Source: CAZAKZ01 sp964485695 (GTDB taxonomy: Bacteria; Planctomycetota; JAFGQW01). Taken from it: a stretch of 26,645 nt of DNA. The position numbers and the translations under genes are program-made. Position 1 is the first letter of the stretch. Each line of letters starts with the position of its first letter. This document shows positions 1-7,362 of this stretch, piece after piece. The DNA lies in NCBI GenBank assembly GCA_964485695.1, contig CAZAKZ010000076.1, positions 1 through 26,645 of the forward strand, written 5' to 3'. A model generated the notes under the pieces. It did no database searches, had not been told where the DNA came from, and saw only the letters and a program-made list of their open reading frames with translations.

Positions 1-414
1 TGACCTCCTCCCTTGATCCAGAGGGACTCTATGCGGAGATTAGCCGGTTAACGGGTCAAAATCCGCTGGTGAAACACTTCATGAGCAAAATGAGCGCATT
101 TCCGCTCAGAAATCGGCCATGAAATTGGATCGGGGAACCCCGCCGGATCGATGAACGGAACCCGTTCAGCCCTCAGAGAGACATTAATGGACAGGACCGA
201 AGGCCCCATTTTTCAGGTAGTTGCTGAAAATCTTGCCTGGAATCTGAGTTTATAATAATCTTTCGCCCTGCAGGGTCCGTTTGAGCGGGCGTAGCCCCGG
301 GAGAGCCGGCCCTTCGGATCGGATCGAGATAACCAGCGGGTCCTGGGGCCCCCGAGATCACGGATTGAAGAGGATCACCGGACAGCCGGGAGAACATGGA
401 AGCGAGTCAAGGCC
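1..414. other. non-coding left edge upstream of rpmE
   Basis: No convincing gene is visible in these 414 bases; the single minus-strand frame here has no recognisable motif. Two items stand out. A small hairpin has a 6-bp stem, TGAGCG at 91-96 and CGCTCA at 103-108. A TATAATAAT stretch at 251-259 could be a -10 box for the rpmE-prfA transcript, but no good -35 box sits 16-18 bp upstream of it. A TGA at positions 1-3 may be the stop of a gene outside the window. The rho gene, a common upstream neighbour of rpmE, is not recognisable. Confidence 0.5.
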
Positions 415-897
415 ATGAAGGAAGGCATTCATCCTGAATACAAGATCTGCAAGGTGACCTGCGCCTGTGGAGCGTCCTTCGAGACCCGGTCGATCCTGGA
501 CAAGATCAACGTGGAGGTCTGCTCCAAGTGTCATCCCTTCTACACGGGGCAGCAGAAGTTCGTGGATACGGCCGGGCGGATCGAGAAGTTCACCCGGAAG
601 TACAAGGAATTCAAGGCCATGGATCGCAACAAGGGGGCCTTGAAGAAGGAAAAACCTCCAGAGCCGGTAAAGACTCGGAAGCCGAAGGTTCCTGCGGAAG
701 CGAAAGCCAAGCCCGGTCCGAACGTTCCTGAAACAACATCAACCCCGGCAGCCCCAGCAACCTCGGCAGCTCCAGCAGCCCCAGCGGCCCCGGCAACTCC
801 GGCAGCCCCCCAGGCTCCGGCCGCACCCGATACCCCTGCCGCACCCGAGGTCCAGAACACCCCTCCGGCCGCACCCCCGCCGGAGTCCACGACGTAG
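415..897 (+). CDS. rpmE: 50S ribosomal protein L31 with long Ala/Pro-rich C-terminal tail
   Basis: This is a protein of the large ribosomal subunit, located at the central protuberance and subunit bridge. Residues 1-70 match the family: an N-terminal KEGIHPEYK, a zinc-site pair C16/C18, the second pair in CSKCHPF (C36, C39), then FYTGQQKFVDTAGRIEKF. All four cysteines make it the zinc-containing type. The family is usually 65-80 residues. Here a basic stretch (about 75-110) is followed by a tail of about 50 residues made mostly of Ala, Pro and Thr in AAP-like repeats, giving 160 residues. The ATG at 415 gives the canonical N-terminus; AAGG lies very close upstream and GGAAG about 12 bases away. 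prfA begins 85 bases downstream, a common pairing. The L31 identity is secure. The tail's role is unknown. Confidence 0.95.
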   Translation: MKEGIHPEYKICKVTCACGASFETRSILDKINVEVCSKCHPFYTGQQKFVDTAGRIEKFTRKYKEFKAMDRNKGALKKEKPPEPVKTRKPKVPAEAKAKPGPNVPETTSTPAAPATSAAPAAPAAPATPAAPQAPAAPDTPAAPEVQNTPPAAPPPESTT

Positions 898-982
898 CGT
901 CCGGTCCATGCATACAATGACGTCCTTTCGATGACGTATCTGCAAGACTCTGTGGGACCGACCCTGAAGGAACGCTTTTTCC

Positions 983-2062
983 GTGCGAGAAAAGCTCGAG
1001 GAAATCCTGAAGCGCAACGCTGAACTGGAAAAGCTCGTCGCGGATCCGGAGGTGTTGAGGGATCCACCCCGGCTCCGCGTGCTCATGAAGGAATACGGTT
1101 CGGTACACAAGCTCGCGGAAGTGGCCGGACAGTACCTCGAGGTCCAGGATGAGATCGAAGAAGCCCGGGAGATCATCCAGGAAGCATCGGATGGTGAGCT
1201 GGTCCAGCTGGCCAGGGAGGACATTGAGTCTCTGGAAAAGAAAGAGGCGGAACTTTTCAACGCCCTGGTAGAGCATTTTGCCACCGAAAACGTGGTGCTG
1301 GATCGAGACGTGATCATGGAAATCAGGGCCGGCACCGGAGGGGACGAGGCCGCCCTGTTCGCCGCCGACCTCCTGCGCATGTACAAGGGATATTGCGAGA
1401 AGAACGGATGGAAGGTGGAGGTCCTGGAATCGAATCCGACCGAGCTGGGAGGATTCAAGGACGTGGTGATTTCCATCAAAGGCGAGGACGCGTATCGAAA
1501 GCTGAGGTTCGAGATGGGGGGACATCGAGTCCAGCGGGTCCCAACCACCGAAACCCAGGGTCGGATTCACACTTCGGCGGCCACCGTGGCCGTGATGGCC
1601 GAAGCCGAGGATGTGGACGTGGAGATCAAGGATTCCGACCTGAAAGTCGATTTCTATCGTGCCTCCGGTCCAGGCGGACAAAACGTCAACAAGACCTCGA
1701 GTGCGGTGCGCATCACCCACCAGCCCACCGGAATCGTGGTCCAGTGTCAGGACGATTCCTCCCAGCACAAGAATCGATCCCGGGCCATGAGACACCTCAG
1801 GTCCCGGGTATTCGAGAAGCACCAGGAAGAGCAGAAGGCGCAGCGGGATGCCGAGCGGCGGAGCCAGATCGGTTCCGGGGATCGGAGCCAGCGCATTCGC
1901 ACCTATAATTTCCCCCAGGACCGGATAACCGACCACCGGATCGGGATGACCGTCCACGGCCTGGAGAAATTCCTGGAAGGCCATATCCAGGCCATGCTCG
2001 ATGCCCTCCTCGACTACGAGAAGGCGGAATTCCTGAAGAGTCAATCCCTGTTCAGGGATTGA
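983..2062 (+). CDS. prfA: peptide chain release factor 1
   Basis: This cytoplasmic release factor recognises UAA and UAG in the ribosomal A site and triggers peptidyl-tRNA hydrolysis. The 359-residue length is normal. The catalytic GGQ is at residues 231-233 in the context SGPGGQNVNKTSSAVRI; its glutamine is the known substrate of PrmC, encoded 1.4 kb downstream. The stop-codon-reading region HRVQRVPTTETQGRIHTSA carries PTT (187-189), matching the PxT anticodon tripeptide of RF1 rather than the SPF of RF2. The N-terminal helical domain (1-100) and RAGTGGDEAALFA are typical. The start is a GTG with GAAGGA at 967-972. It follows rpmE and is probably cotranscribed with it. Identification is close to certain. 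Confidence 0.97.
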   Translation: MREKLEEILKRNAELEKLVADPEVLRDPPRLRVLMKEYGSVHKLAEVAGQYLEVQDEIEEAREIIQEASDGELVQLAREDIESLEKKEAELFNALVEHFATENVVLDRDVIMEIRAGTGGDEAALFAADLLRMYKGYCEKNGWKVEVLESNPTELGGFKDVVISIKGEDAYRKLRFEMGGHRVQRVPTTETQGRIHTSAATVAVMAEAEDVDVEIKDSDLKVDFYRASGPGGQNVNKTSSAVRITHQPTGIVVQCQDDSSQHKNRSRAMRHLRSRVFEKHQEEQKAQRDAERRSQIGSGDRSQRIRTYNFPQDRITDHRIGMTVHGLEKFLEGHIQAMLDALLDYEKAEFLKSQSLFRD

Positions 2063-2402
2063 TGCCCGGAGGGGGGGAATCAGGAGAGGACGTCATTTTC
2101 TCCGCCGGAAGACAACATTCTGGGTTGGAACCCCCGGCTGCGCTAAGATTAGATCCATTCGAGACCCGCAAAGAACCGGCTCTTGAAACTTGCCAACCGT
2201 ATCCGACCGGGTTTCGTTTCATGTCGTTCGTGGTTCCCGGCGCCATGACTCCTGTCCGGTGTTTCGGGAAGTTCTGATACCTCCGGCCTCGAACGAGGCG
2301 TGAAGATCCACAGGTTGAATCCAGGAATCGGTTCCCGAGCCCGGGGCGCGCCCCGGGCGTGACCTCGGGAAATTGGTCCACTCGAAAAGAAGGATGCTTC
2401 AA
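2063..2402. other. intergenic region between prfA and the zinc-ribbon membrane gene
   Basis: No gene is supported in these 340 bases. The region contains a small tight hairpin, GCCTCG at 2286-2291 and CGAGGC at 2294-2299, and a perfect 20-bp palindrome at 2339-2358 (listed separately). I see no good sigma-70 promoter. The gap is unusually long for two genes in this otherwise compact translation block. Confidence 0.5.
2339..2358. repeat. perfect 20-bp GC-only palindrome
   Basis: Positions 2339-2348 (GCCCGGGGCG) are exactly complementary to 2349-2358. Every base is G or C. The element ends 44 bases before the likely ATG at 2403 of the downstream gene. It could form a hairpin in the leader RNA or be a protein-binding dyad. 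No U-tract follows, so it is not a standard terminator. Confidence 0.6.
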
Positions 2403-3383
2403 ATGACGGACGAAGATCGGATGCATGAGGAGGGTGCGGAGTTCGCGGATAACGCGGATCACGCACCGGACATGGAGCCTGGAGACATGGAGCCTGAAGT
2501 CGAGGCCTCGCTCCCTGTCGATGAGGGGCCTGTTCTGGCCGGGGACGCGCGCTCGGATGGACCGTCCAGGAAGCGGTGTGTCTGCTGCGGGGAGATCATT
2601 CCCATGTTCGCCCTCAATTGCAAGCACTGCCGCAGCTGGGTGGCGCTCTGGGAGGGCAGCATCGCCAAGGAATACTTCTATCTCCTGGCTGCGGCTCTGA
2701 TCTGCCTGTTCGGGACGCTGCTCCCGTGGAAACCCATTCCCGAAGGCGCGCCGGCCGCTGTGGAAGCCGCGGCGGACGCCGAGAAAGGCCCTGTGGGGCG
2801 AGTTCCCCGGGCCCGGGCCCCCCAGCCCAAGATGCCGGAAGACGAGCCTGCGGTGCAGGCGGCCAACCTCGTGAAGGAGGCCCTGAAACCCGTTGCGGAG
2901 TCCGCCAAGGTCCAGGCAGAGACCGCCAGGAATCAGGCCGAGTCCGTCAAGTCCCTGGTGGATATCGCCCGCCCCGTGATGGCGTCCAGCCTCAGGGGCA
3001 TCGACTTCATGAGCGGGGCGGTGATCTTCATCTTCAGCGCGATCATGGCGCTGACGTGCCTCTACAACATCCGGTCCAAGCGACTCGTATTCTGGCCCGT
3101 CATGCTTCTCCTGGTGGTAAACCTGTTCATCCTCATCGACTATTATCTGAAGCCCGCGGGCGTTCCGGCGATGGTGGATGCGTGGACCGAGGGTACCAAC
3201 TTCATCGATAAGATCTGGCAGACATATCGAACCCAGGGTATTGGCATCTACTTCGTGACCGTGAGCACCCTCTTCATCATTCTGCAGATCATTCTGAGCG
3301 TGTTCAAGGCGGCAGGAAAGGACAAGGAGCGCAAGGCCATTTCTGCTGCCACTGCCGGGGCCCGGGGCGGCCGTCGGCGTTGA
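2403..3383 (+). CDS. uncharacterised zinc-ribbon, four-helix membrane protein
   Basis: I do not recognise the family. From the ATG at 2403 the protein has 326 residues. Residues 1-55 are acidic. A short zinc-ribbon-like module follows, with C59/C62 and C73/C76 in KRCVCCGE and CKHC. A first hydrophobic helix lies at about 91-108. A long soluble segment (109-200) includes an Ala/Glu/Gln-rich part that may be a coiled coil. Three more helices lie at about 203-222, 228-248 and 281-304, and the C-terminus is basic (GGRRR). The ATG at 2403 is preferred because AGAAGGA at 2388-2394 is 8 bases upstream; an in-frame ATG at 2394 and a TTG at 2373 are alternatives. It lies between prfA and prmC, which often adjoin, so a cotranscribed inner-membrane protein is inferred. 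Function unknown. Confidence 0.85.
   Translation: MTDEDRMHEEGAEFADNADHAPDMEPGDMEPEVEASLPVDEGPVLAGDARSDGPSRKRCVCCGEIIPMFALNCKHCRSWVALWEGSIAKEYFYLLAAALICLFGTLLPWKPIPEGAPAAVEAAADAEKGPVGRVPRARAPQPKMPEDEPAVQAANLVKEALKPVAESAKVQAETARNQAESVKSLVDIARPVMASSLRGIDFMSGAVIFIFSAIMALTCLYNIRSKRLVFWPVMLLLVVNLFILIDYYLKPAGVPAMVDAWTEGTNFIDKIWQTYRTQGIGIYFVTVSTLFIILQIILSVFKAAGKDKERKAISAATAGARGGRRR
2469..2498 (+). repeat. 15-bp in-frame tandem duplication (DMEPG/DMEPE)
   Basis: Two adjacent 15-base units at 2469-2483 and 2484-2498 begin with the same 13 bases, GACATGGAGCCTG, and differ only at position 14. They encode DMEPG-DMEPE in the acidic N-terminal part of the zinc-ribbon membrane protein. The unit is a multiple of three, so the frame is kept. 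Confidence 0.7.
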
Positions 3384-3404
3384 ATCAGACGGTGGAATAC
3401 CGGT

Positions 3405-3441
3405 TTCAAGACCGACAGGGCCTGAACCTGTCGGTCTTGAA
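3405..3441 (+). other. 15-bp perfect hairpin just upstream of prmC
   Basis: Positions 3405-3419 (TTCAAGACCGACAGG) are exactly complementary to 3427-3441 with a 7-base loop. The element starts 21 bases after the stop of the membrane protein gene and ends 6 bases before the prmC ribosome-binding site (GGAGG, 3448-3452). No U-tract follows, so it is either a factor-dependent or U-less terminator, a processing site, or a structure that limits prmC translation. The structure is directly visible; the role is inferred. Confidence 0.65.
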
Positions 3442-3456
3442 CTGTACGGAGGTGGT

Positions 3457-4326
3457 GTGGCCGATCAACCCGTTTCCACGCTGGATTATCTGAACCGGGC
3501 GAGAGCCTACCTGGAGAGGCACGAGGCAGATTCACCCCGGTTGGATGCCGAGGTGCTCCTGGCCCACGTGCTGGATTGCACGCGCCTGGATCTCTACGTC
3601 GGATTCGACCGACCCCTTGGCGCCGGAGAAGTGGAGCGCTACCGCACCTTGATCCAGGAACGGGGCCGGGGCATGCCCGTCGCCTACCTCACCGGGCATC
3701 GGGAATTCTATTCCCTCGATTTTGCGGTCTCGCCCGGCGTGCTCATCCCCCGGCCCGAGACCGAGCACCTCGTGGAGGCGGCCCTGGGAATCGTGGCCCC
3801 GGACCAGGAGGCGCTCGTGATGGACGTGGGGACCGGATCGGGCTGCGTGGCCATTGCCGTGGCCCGGAACCGGCCCGGAGTCGAGGTCATCGCCACGGAC
3901 GTGAGCCGCGAGGCTCTCGAAGCGGTCGCCCTCAATGCCAGGCGTCTGAGCGTGGAGGGGAGGATCTATCCGGTTCAGGCGGACCTCCTGGAGGCCTTCG
4001 AGGTCGGGGGCCGGGGTCGAAGCATCCAGGTCCTGGTGTCCAACCCTCCCTATATCCCCAGGGGCGACCTGGAATCCCTGCCCCGCGAGGTTCGGGATCA
4101 CGAGCCCACGACCGCGCTGGGTTCCGGGGAATCCGGGACGGAATTCCACCAGGCGCTCCTCGAGGGGGCCGTGCGGATGCTGGGCCCCGGGGGCGCGCTC
4201 TACATGGAGGTCGGTCTCGGTCAGGCGGAATCGGTGGCTGCTGCGGTGAACGAAGCCCTGGGAAATGTTGAGATCCTGGAGGACCTGGCCGGTATTTCCA
4301 GGATTGTCGGGGGAAAAAGGGTGTAA
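3457..4326 (+). CDS. prmC: release factor glutamine N5-methyltransferase
   Basis: PrmC uses S-adenosylmethionine to methylate the GGQ glutamine of release factors 1 and 2, raising termination efficiency. The 289 residues fit the family. The N-terminal helical substrate-binding domain spans about 1-85. The linker has GVLIPRPETEHLVEAAL (95-111). The SAM-binding motif VMDVGTGSGCVAIAV lies at about 121-135, and the catalytic NPPY at 196-199 binds the glutamine amide. The GTG at 3457 is the likely start, with GGAGG at 3448-3452 only 4 bases upstream, slightly close. Its substrate RF1 is encoded upstream in the same direction. A strong hairpin precedes the gene and a probable terminator overlaps its stop codon. 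Identification is secure. Confidence 0.95.
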   Translation: MADQPVSTLDYLNRARAYLERHEADSPRLDAEVLLAHVLDCTRLDLYVGFDRPLGAGEVERYRTLIQERGRGMPVAYLTGHREFYSLDFAVSPGVLIPRPETEHLVEAALGIVAPDQEALVMDVGTGSGCVAIAVARNRPGVEVIATDVSREALEAVALNARRLSVEGRIYPVQADLLEAFEVGGRGRSIQVLVSNPPYIPRGDLESLPREVRDHEPTTALGSGESGTEFHQALLEGAVRMLGPGGALYMEVGLGQAESVAAAVNEALGNVEILEDLAGISRIVGGKRV

Positions 4327-4342
4327 CCCCCGGCCGATTTTT
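4306..4342 (+). terminator. probable rho-independent terminator of prmC
   Basis: GTCGGGGG at 4306-4313 pairs with CCCCCGGC at 4327-4334 (8 bp including one G-U), looping over the prmC stop codon. TTTTT follows at 4338-4342 after a 3-base gap. It lies in the 21-base gap between prmC and the convergent PilZ gene, where a terminator is expected. Confidence 0.55.
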
Positions 4343-4347
4343 ACGAC

Positions 4348-4887
4348 TTAGGGGACAAGGCTCTGGGCATCTCTCCGTTCGAGGCGGGAGTAGATGTAAT
4401 TGCTGATGATCTCCATGCCTTCTTCATCCACATGGACGAAGAAGATGGCCACCTCGTAGACCTGAGGCCTTGCATCGGATTTCGCATCGTCCCCGGCCGG
4501 GGGCTTTTTCGCATCGCACCGGACCACGGCACCGTCGCAGTTCACCTCGGAGATGTTCCCGTCCTCCCTGGTAATCTGCAGCCGTACATTGACCTCGGTC
4601 ATGACGGGAATGGGCGTGGTCATCAGGCAACAGACACCGGCTTTGCTGATGTCCTTGACGGGAATGGCCTCGCCCTCGTGGGGGCGGGTATCGATGGAAA
4701 CCGTGAAGTCTGCTTCGGCTCTCGGAAATATCCTGCGTTCATTGCCGACGTCCATGGCTGTATCGATACCTTTCTTCTTCGGTCCGGAGAGAGGGGTTCC
4801 CCCCGGTCGGTGGACCTGGCAAAGATCTCGCAGCCGGCTCACGGGGTGCAGCCGCTCCGGAGAAAGCCGCCTGGTTGCGGCTGTCAT
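4348..4887 (-). CDS. PilZ-domain protein (c-di-GMP receptor type)
   Basis: PilZ domains bind cyclic di-GMP and relay it to motility, exopolysaccharide or other outputs. Both signature motifs are present: NERRIFPR, which provides RxxxR, and DISKAG, which fits (D/N)xSxxG, followed by a beta-rich region ending in NYIYSRLERRDAQ. The start is uncertain. The ATG at 4887 gives 179 residues and has AAGAAGGAG about 15 bases upstream. The ATG at 4755 gives 135 residues starting MDVGNERR, places the motif in the usual N-terminal position, and has AAAGG 13 bases upstream. The extra 44 residues look unlike a domain, so I favour 4755 biologically but give the longer frame. It is divergent from ssb and convergent with prmC. 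GGDEF proteins 5 kb away are possible partners in the same pathway. Confidence 0.85.
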   Translation of the reverse strand: MTAATRRLSPERLHPVSRLRDLCQVHRPGGTPLSGPKKKGIDTAMDVGNERRIFPRAEADFTVSIDTRPHEGEAIPVKDISKAGVCCLMTTPIPVMTEVNVRLQITREDGNISEVNCDGAVVRCDAKKPPAGDDAKSDARPQVYEVAIFFVHVDEEGMEIISNYIYSRLERRDAQSLVP

Positions 4888-4935
4888 TTGTAATGTACTG
4901 GGCTCCTTCTTTTTCGAACGAAATGGTGCCCTGGC

Positions 4936-4964
4936 TTGAACCCGGATTGAGGTCCGGGAATAAT
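4936..4964 (+). promoter_or_regulatory. ssb promoter with inverted repeat in the spacer
   Basis: TTGAAC at 4936-4941 and AATAAT at 4959-4964 are separated by 17 bp, a good sigma-70-type pair 37 bp before the ssb ATG. The overlapping hexamer TAATAC (4961-4966) would give a 19-bp spacer. The interval 4941-4958 is a perfect dyad, CCCGGA-N6-TCCGGG, lying exactly between the two boxes, so a regulator binding there would cover the polymerase site. The regulator is not known. Confidence 0.55.
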
Positions 4965-5000
4965 ACCCATCTCTAAGTAAAAAACTGTCCGGGAGGAATC

Positions 5001-5558
5001 ATGGCAAACTTGAACAAGGTCTTCCTCATGGGCCGCCTGACAAGAGATCCAGAGGTCCGGTTTACGCCCCAGGGTATTCCCGTGGCCGAACTGGGCCTGG
5101 CGGTGAACCGGGTCTGGCGGGATCCGAACGGGGAGACGCATGAAGAGACCTGTTTTGTGGATGTCACGGCCTGGAGAGGCCAGGCCCAGACCATCGAAAA
5201 GTACCTGCGAAAGGGCTCCCCGATCTTCGTGGAGGGCCGATTGCACTTCTCATCCTGGGAGAACCAGGCCGGGGAAAAACGCAGCAAGTTGCGCGTACGA
5301 ATGGAAAATTTCCAGTTCCTCGATTCCAGGACGAGCCGTCCGGGTTTTGATCAGGCAGGAGGCGATCCGAAACCCCAGCTGGCCAGACAGACACGCCCGG
5401 TTCAGCAAAGTCAACAGGGTCAGCAGGATCCTTCCGGGGTGACCGCTCCGCCGGCCGATCAGGCCAACGAGGCCTGGGGGACCTACCCGAGCGAGCCCGT
5501 GGACGACGACCTCGGACTGGGGGCCGGGAACGAAAAAGAGAACGACGTTCCATTCTGA
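5001..5558 (+). CDS. ssb: single-stranded DNA-binding protein
   Basis: SSB coats single-stranded DNA as a tetramer during replication, recombination and repair, and recruits partners through its C-terminal tip. Residues 1-105 form the OB fold, opening with the typical MANLNKVFLMGRLTRDPEVRF and continuing with ETCFVDVTAWRGQAQTIEKYLRKGSPIFVEGRL. A Gln/Pro-rich disordered linker follows (about 115-165). The last residues, NEKENDVPF, are the acidic partner-binding tip. At 185 residues the length is normal. GGGAGG lies just ahead of the ATG. It is transcribed from its own promoter and is not next to rpsF or rpsR, a frequent arrangement in other bacteria. Identification is secure. Confidence 0.96.
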   Translation: MANLNKVFLMGRLTRDPEVRFTPQGIPVAELGLAVNRVWRDPNGETHEETCFVDVTAWRGQAQTIEKYLRKGSPIFVEGRLHFSSWENQAGEKRSKLRVRMENFQFLDSRTSRPGFDQAGGDPKPQLARQTRPVQQSQQGQQDPSGVTAPPADQANEAWGTYPSEPVDDDLGLGAGNEKENDVPF

Positions 5559-5670
5559 TGGATCGGTCCCATGAGCGTGCGATCCCATGGGGGAGGAGGC
5601 GTCGTGAAGGGTCGTTCGCCTATCGTTCCGGGTCGGGGTTGAATCGCGGTGCTCCGTACCCCCTTCCTGC

Positions 5671-7359
5671 ATGAACATGAACATTCTCGGTTTCAACGCC
5701 ACCCACGATGCCGCGGCGGTTCTCGTGCGCGACGGAGTCGTCAAGGTCGCCGTGGAGGAGGAGCGGTTCTCGCGCAAGAAACACCACTACGGATTTCCAG
5801 ACCGGGCCATGGCGTTTGCCCTCGAGGCCGAGGGCGTGTCGTGGCGCGATCTGGACGCGGCCGCTTTCTACTGGAATCCGTATCGAGGCCTGGTCCGGTT
5901 TGGATGCCATTTCTTGAAATCGCTTCCCCGGTCCCTGGCCTACCTGCGCCTGCAACCGGGCATCTTCTCGGACTTCGTTCGTATGGGGGGGCGCCTCCGG
6001 AAGCAGTTCGGCTTTCGCGGCCGATTTCGCTTCGTCGACCACCACCTCGGCCATGCAGCGAGCGCCTTCTATCCCTCCCCCTTTGATCGGGCCGCCATTC
6101 TCTCCGTGGACGGCACCGGCGAGTGGACCACGACGTTCCTTGGCGTGGGGGAGGGGAACCGGATCCGGTCCTTGCGGACCCTCGGGTATCCCCACAGCCT
6201 GGGCAAGCTCTACGAGGTCCTGACCCAGTATCTTGGATTTCGGGTGAACAGCGGGGAGGGAAAGGTGATGGGTCTGGCGCCGTACGGTAGGCCGCGGTTC
6301 CGTTCCGCCTTCGACCGTTTCATCCGCCCGGCCGGCCAGGGGCTGTTCCGCATGGACACACGGTATTTCCGCTACCAACACGGCCATCCGATCAAGTATG
6401 CCCCGGCCCTCGTGAACCTGCTAGGCCCCCCCCGCGAACCGGAGAGCGCCATCGAATCCCGACACCAGGACGTGGCCGCCACCCTGCAGGAGGTGGTGGA
6501 AGAGAGGCTGCTGGCGCTTGCAGAGGAACTCCACAGCTTGACGGGATCCCGGAACCTCTGCATTGCCGGCGGGGTTGGCCTCAACTGTGTGGCCAATGGA
6601 CGCATCCTCAGAGAATCGCCCTTCGAGGCCATCTACGTCCAGCCTGCGGCCCACGACGCCGGCGCCGGGCTGGGAGCGGCGCTGATCCAGGCGGTGGACG
6701 CCGGGGAAGAGGTCCGCCACCCCATGGACCACGTGTTTCTGGGCGGGGCCCATGGAGACGGTGCCTGCCGCAGCGCCCTCGAGGCCGCCGGCCTCTCCTG
6801 GCAGGAACCCGGGGATCTCATCGAGGCCGTGGCCGAGGTCCTCGAGGACGGCCGGGTGGTCGGCTGGTTTCAGGGACGGTCGGAGTTCGGACCCCGGGCC
6901 CTCGGAAACCGAAGTATCCTGGCCGACGCGAGAAGTCCGGAGATGAAGGACATGCTCAACGCCGGGGTCAAGCACAGGGAAGGTTTCCGACCCTTTGCCC
7001 CGGCGGTGCTGCTGGAAGAGGCTGGCACCTACTTCCAGGGGTGCGGGGGTCGGACGGAAAGCCCGTTCATGTTGATGGCCTTTCCCGTGGTGAAGGCCAT
7101 GCGATCCGTGATCCCGGCCGTCACCCACGTGGATGGGTCGGCCAGGGTCCAGACCGTGAAACGGGAAACGCAGCCCGGATTCCACGAGCTCCTGAGCGCC
7201 TTCCATCGTAGAACCGGTGTGCCCGTCCTTCTGAACACGTCCTTCAATCGCCGCGGCGAACCCATAGTGGAGCGCCCCGAGGAGGCCGTGGCGGTGTTTC
7301 TGGAAACCGAGATGGATACCCTGGTCCTGGGACCCTGCCTCGCGACCAAGGGGGCGTGA
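5671..7359 (+). CDS. NodU/CmcH-family carbamoyltransferase
   Basis: This family moves a carbamoyl group from carbamoyl phosphate to hydroxyls of sugars or natural products such as Nod factors, antibiotics and polysaccharides. The 562 residues fit. The N-terminal Kae1-like domain starts ILGFNATHDAAAVLV and AVEEERFSRKKHH, then HHLGHAASA at 124-132 (metal and nucleotide-binding histidines) and SVDGTGEW at 145-152. The C-terminal domain has WFQGRSEFGPRALGNRSI (about 398-415) and GFRPFAPAVL. The start is either the ATG at 5671 or at 5677; neither has a clear ribosome-binding site. Its stop is 3 bases before the next gene, a TMTC-like membrane protein, so the two are coupled. The likely substrate is a surface glycan or lipid-linked sugar (inference). 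Confidence 0.9.
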   Translation: MNMNILGFNATHDAAAVLVRDGVVKVAVEEERFSRKKHHYGFPDRAMAFALEAEGVSWRDLDAAAFYWNPYRGLVRFGCHFLKSLPRSLAYLRLQPGIFSDFVRMGGRLRKQFGFRGRFRFVDHHLGHAASAFYPSPFDRAAILSVDGTGEWTTTFLGVGEGNRIRSLRTLGYPHSLGKLYEVLTQYLGFRVNSGEGKVMGLAPYGRPRFRSAFDRFIRPAGQGLFRMDTRYFRYQHGHPIKYAPALVNLLGPPREPESAIESRHQDVAATLQEVVEERLLALAEELHSLTGSRNLCIAGGVGLNCVANGRILRESPFEAIYVQPAAHDAGAGLGAALIQAVDAGEEVRHPMDHVFLGGAHGDGACRSALEAAGLSWQEPGDLIEAVAEVLEDGRVVGWFQGRSEFGPRALGNRSILADARSPEMKDMLNAGVKHREGFRPFAPAVLLEEAGTYFQGCGGRTESPFMLMAFPVVKAMRSVIPAVTHVDGSARVQTVKRETQPGFHELLSAFHRRTGVPVLLNTSFNRRGEPIVERPEEAVAVFLETEMDTLVLGPCLATKGA

Positions 7360-7362
7360 TCC

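Noticed and set aside
173..397. 74-codon minus-strand frame upstream of rpmE
   Set aside because: Covers the expected rpmE promoter region and resembles no protein.
740..890. Repeat array in the rpmE tail as a CRISPR or minisatellite
   Set aside because: Units are irregular GCC/CCN codons in frame, with no fixed repeat or spacer; best read as low-complexity coding sequence.
611..2044. 477-codon minus-strand frame over prfA
   Set aside because: Anti-parallel to a certain RF1 gene; the product shows no domain and the frame arises from high GC at codon positions.
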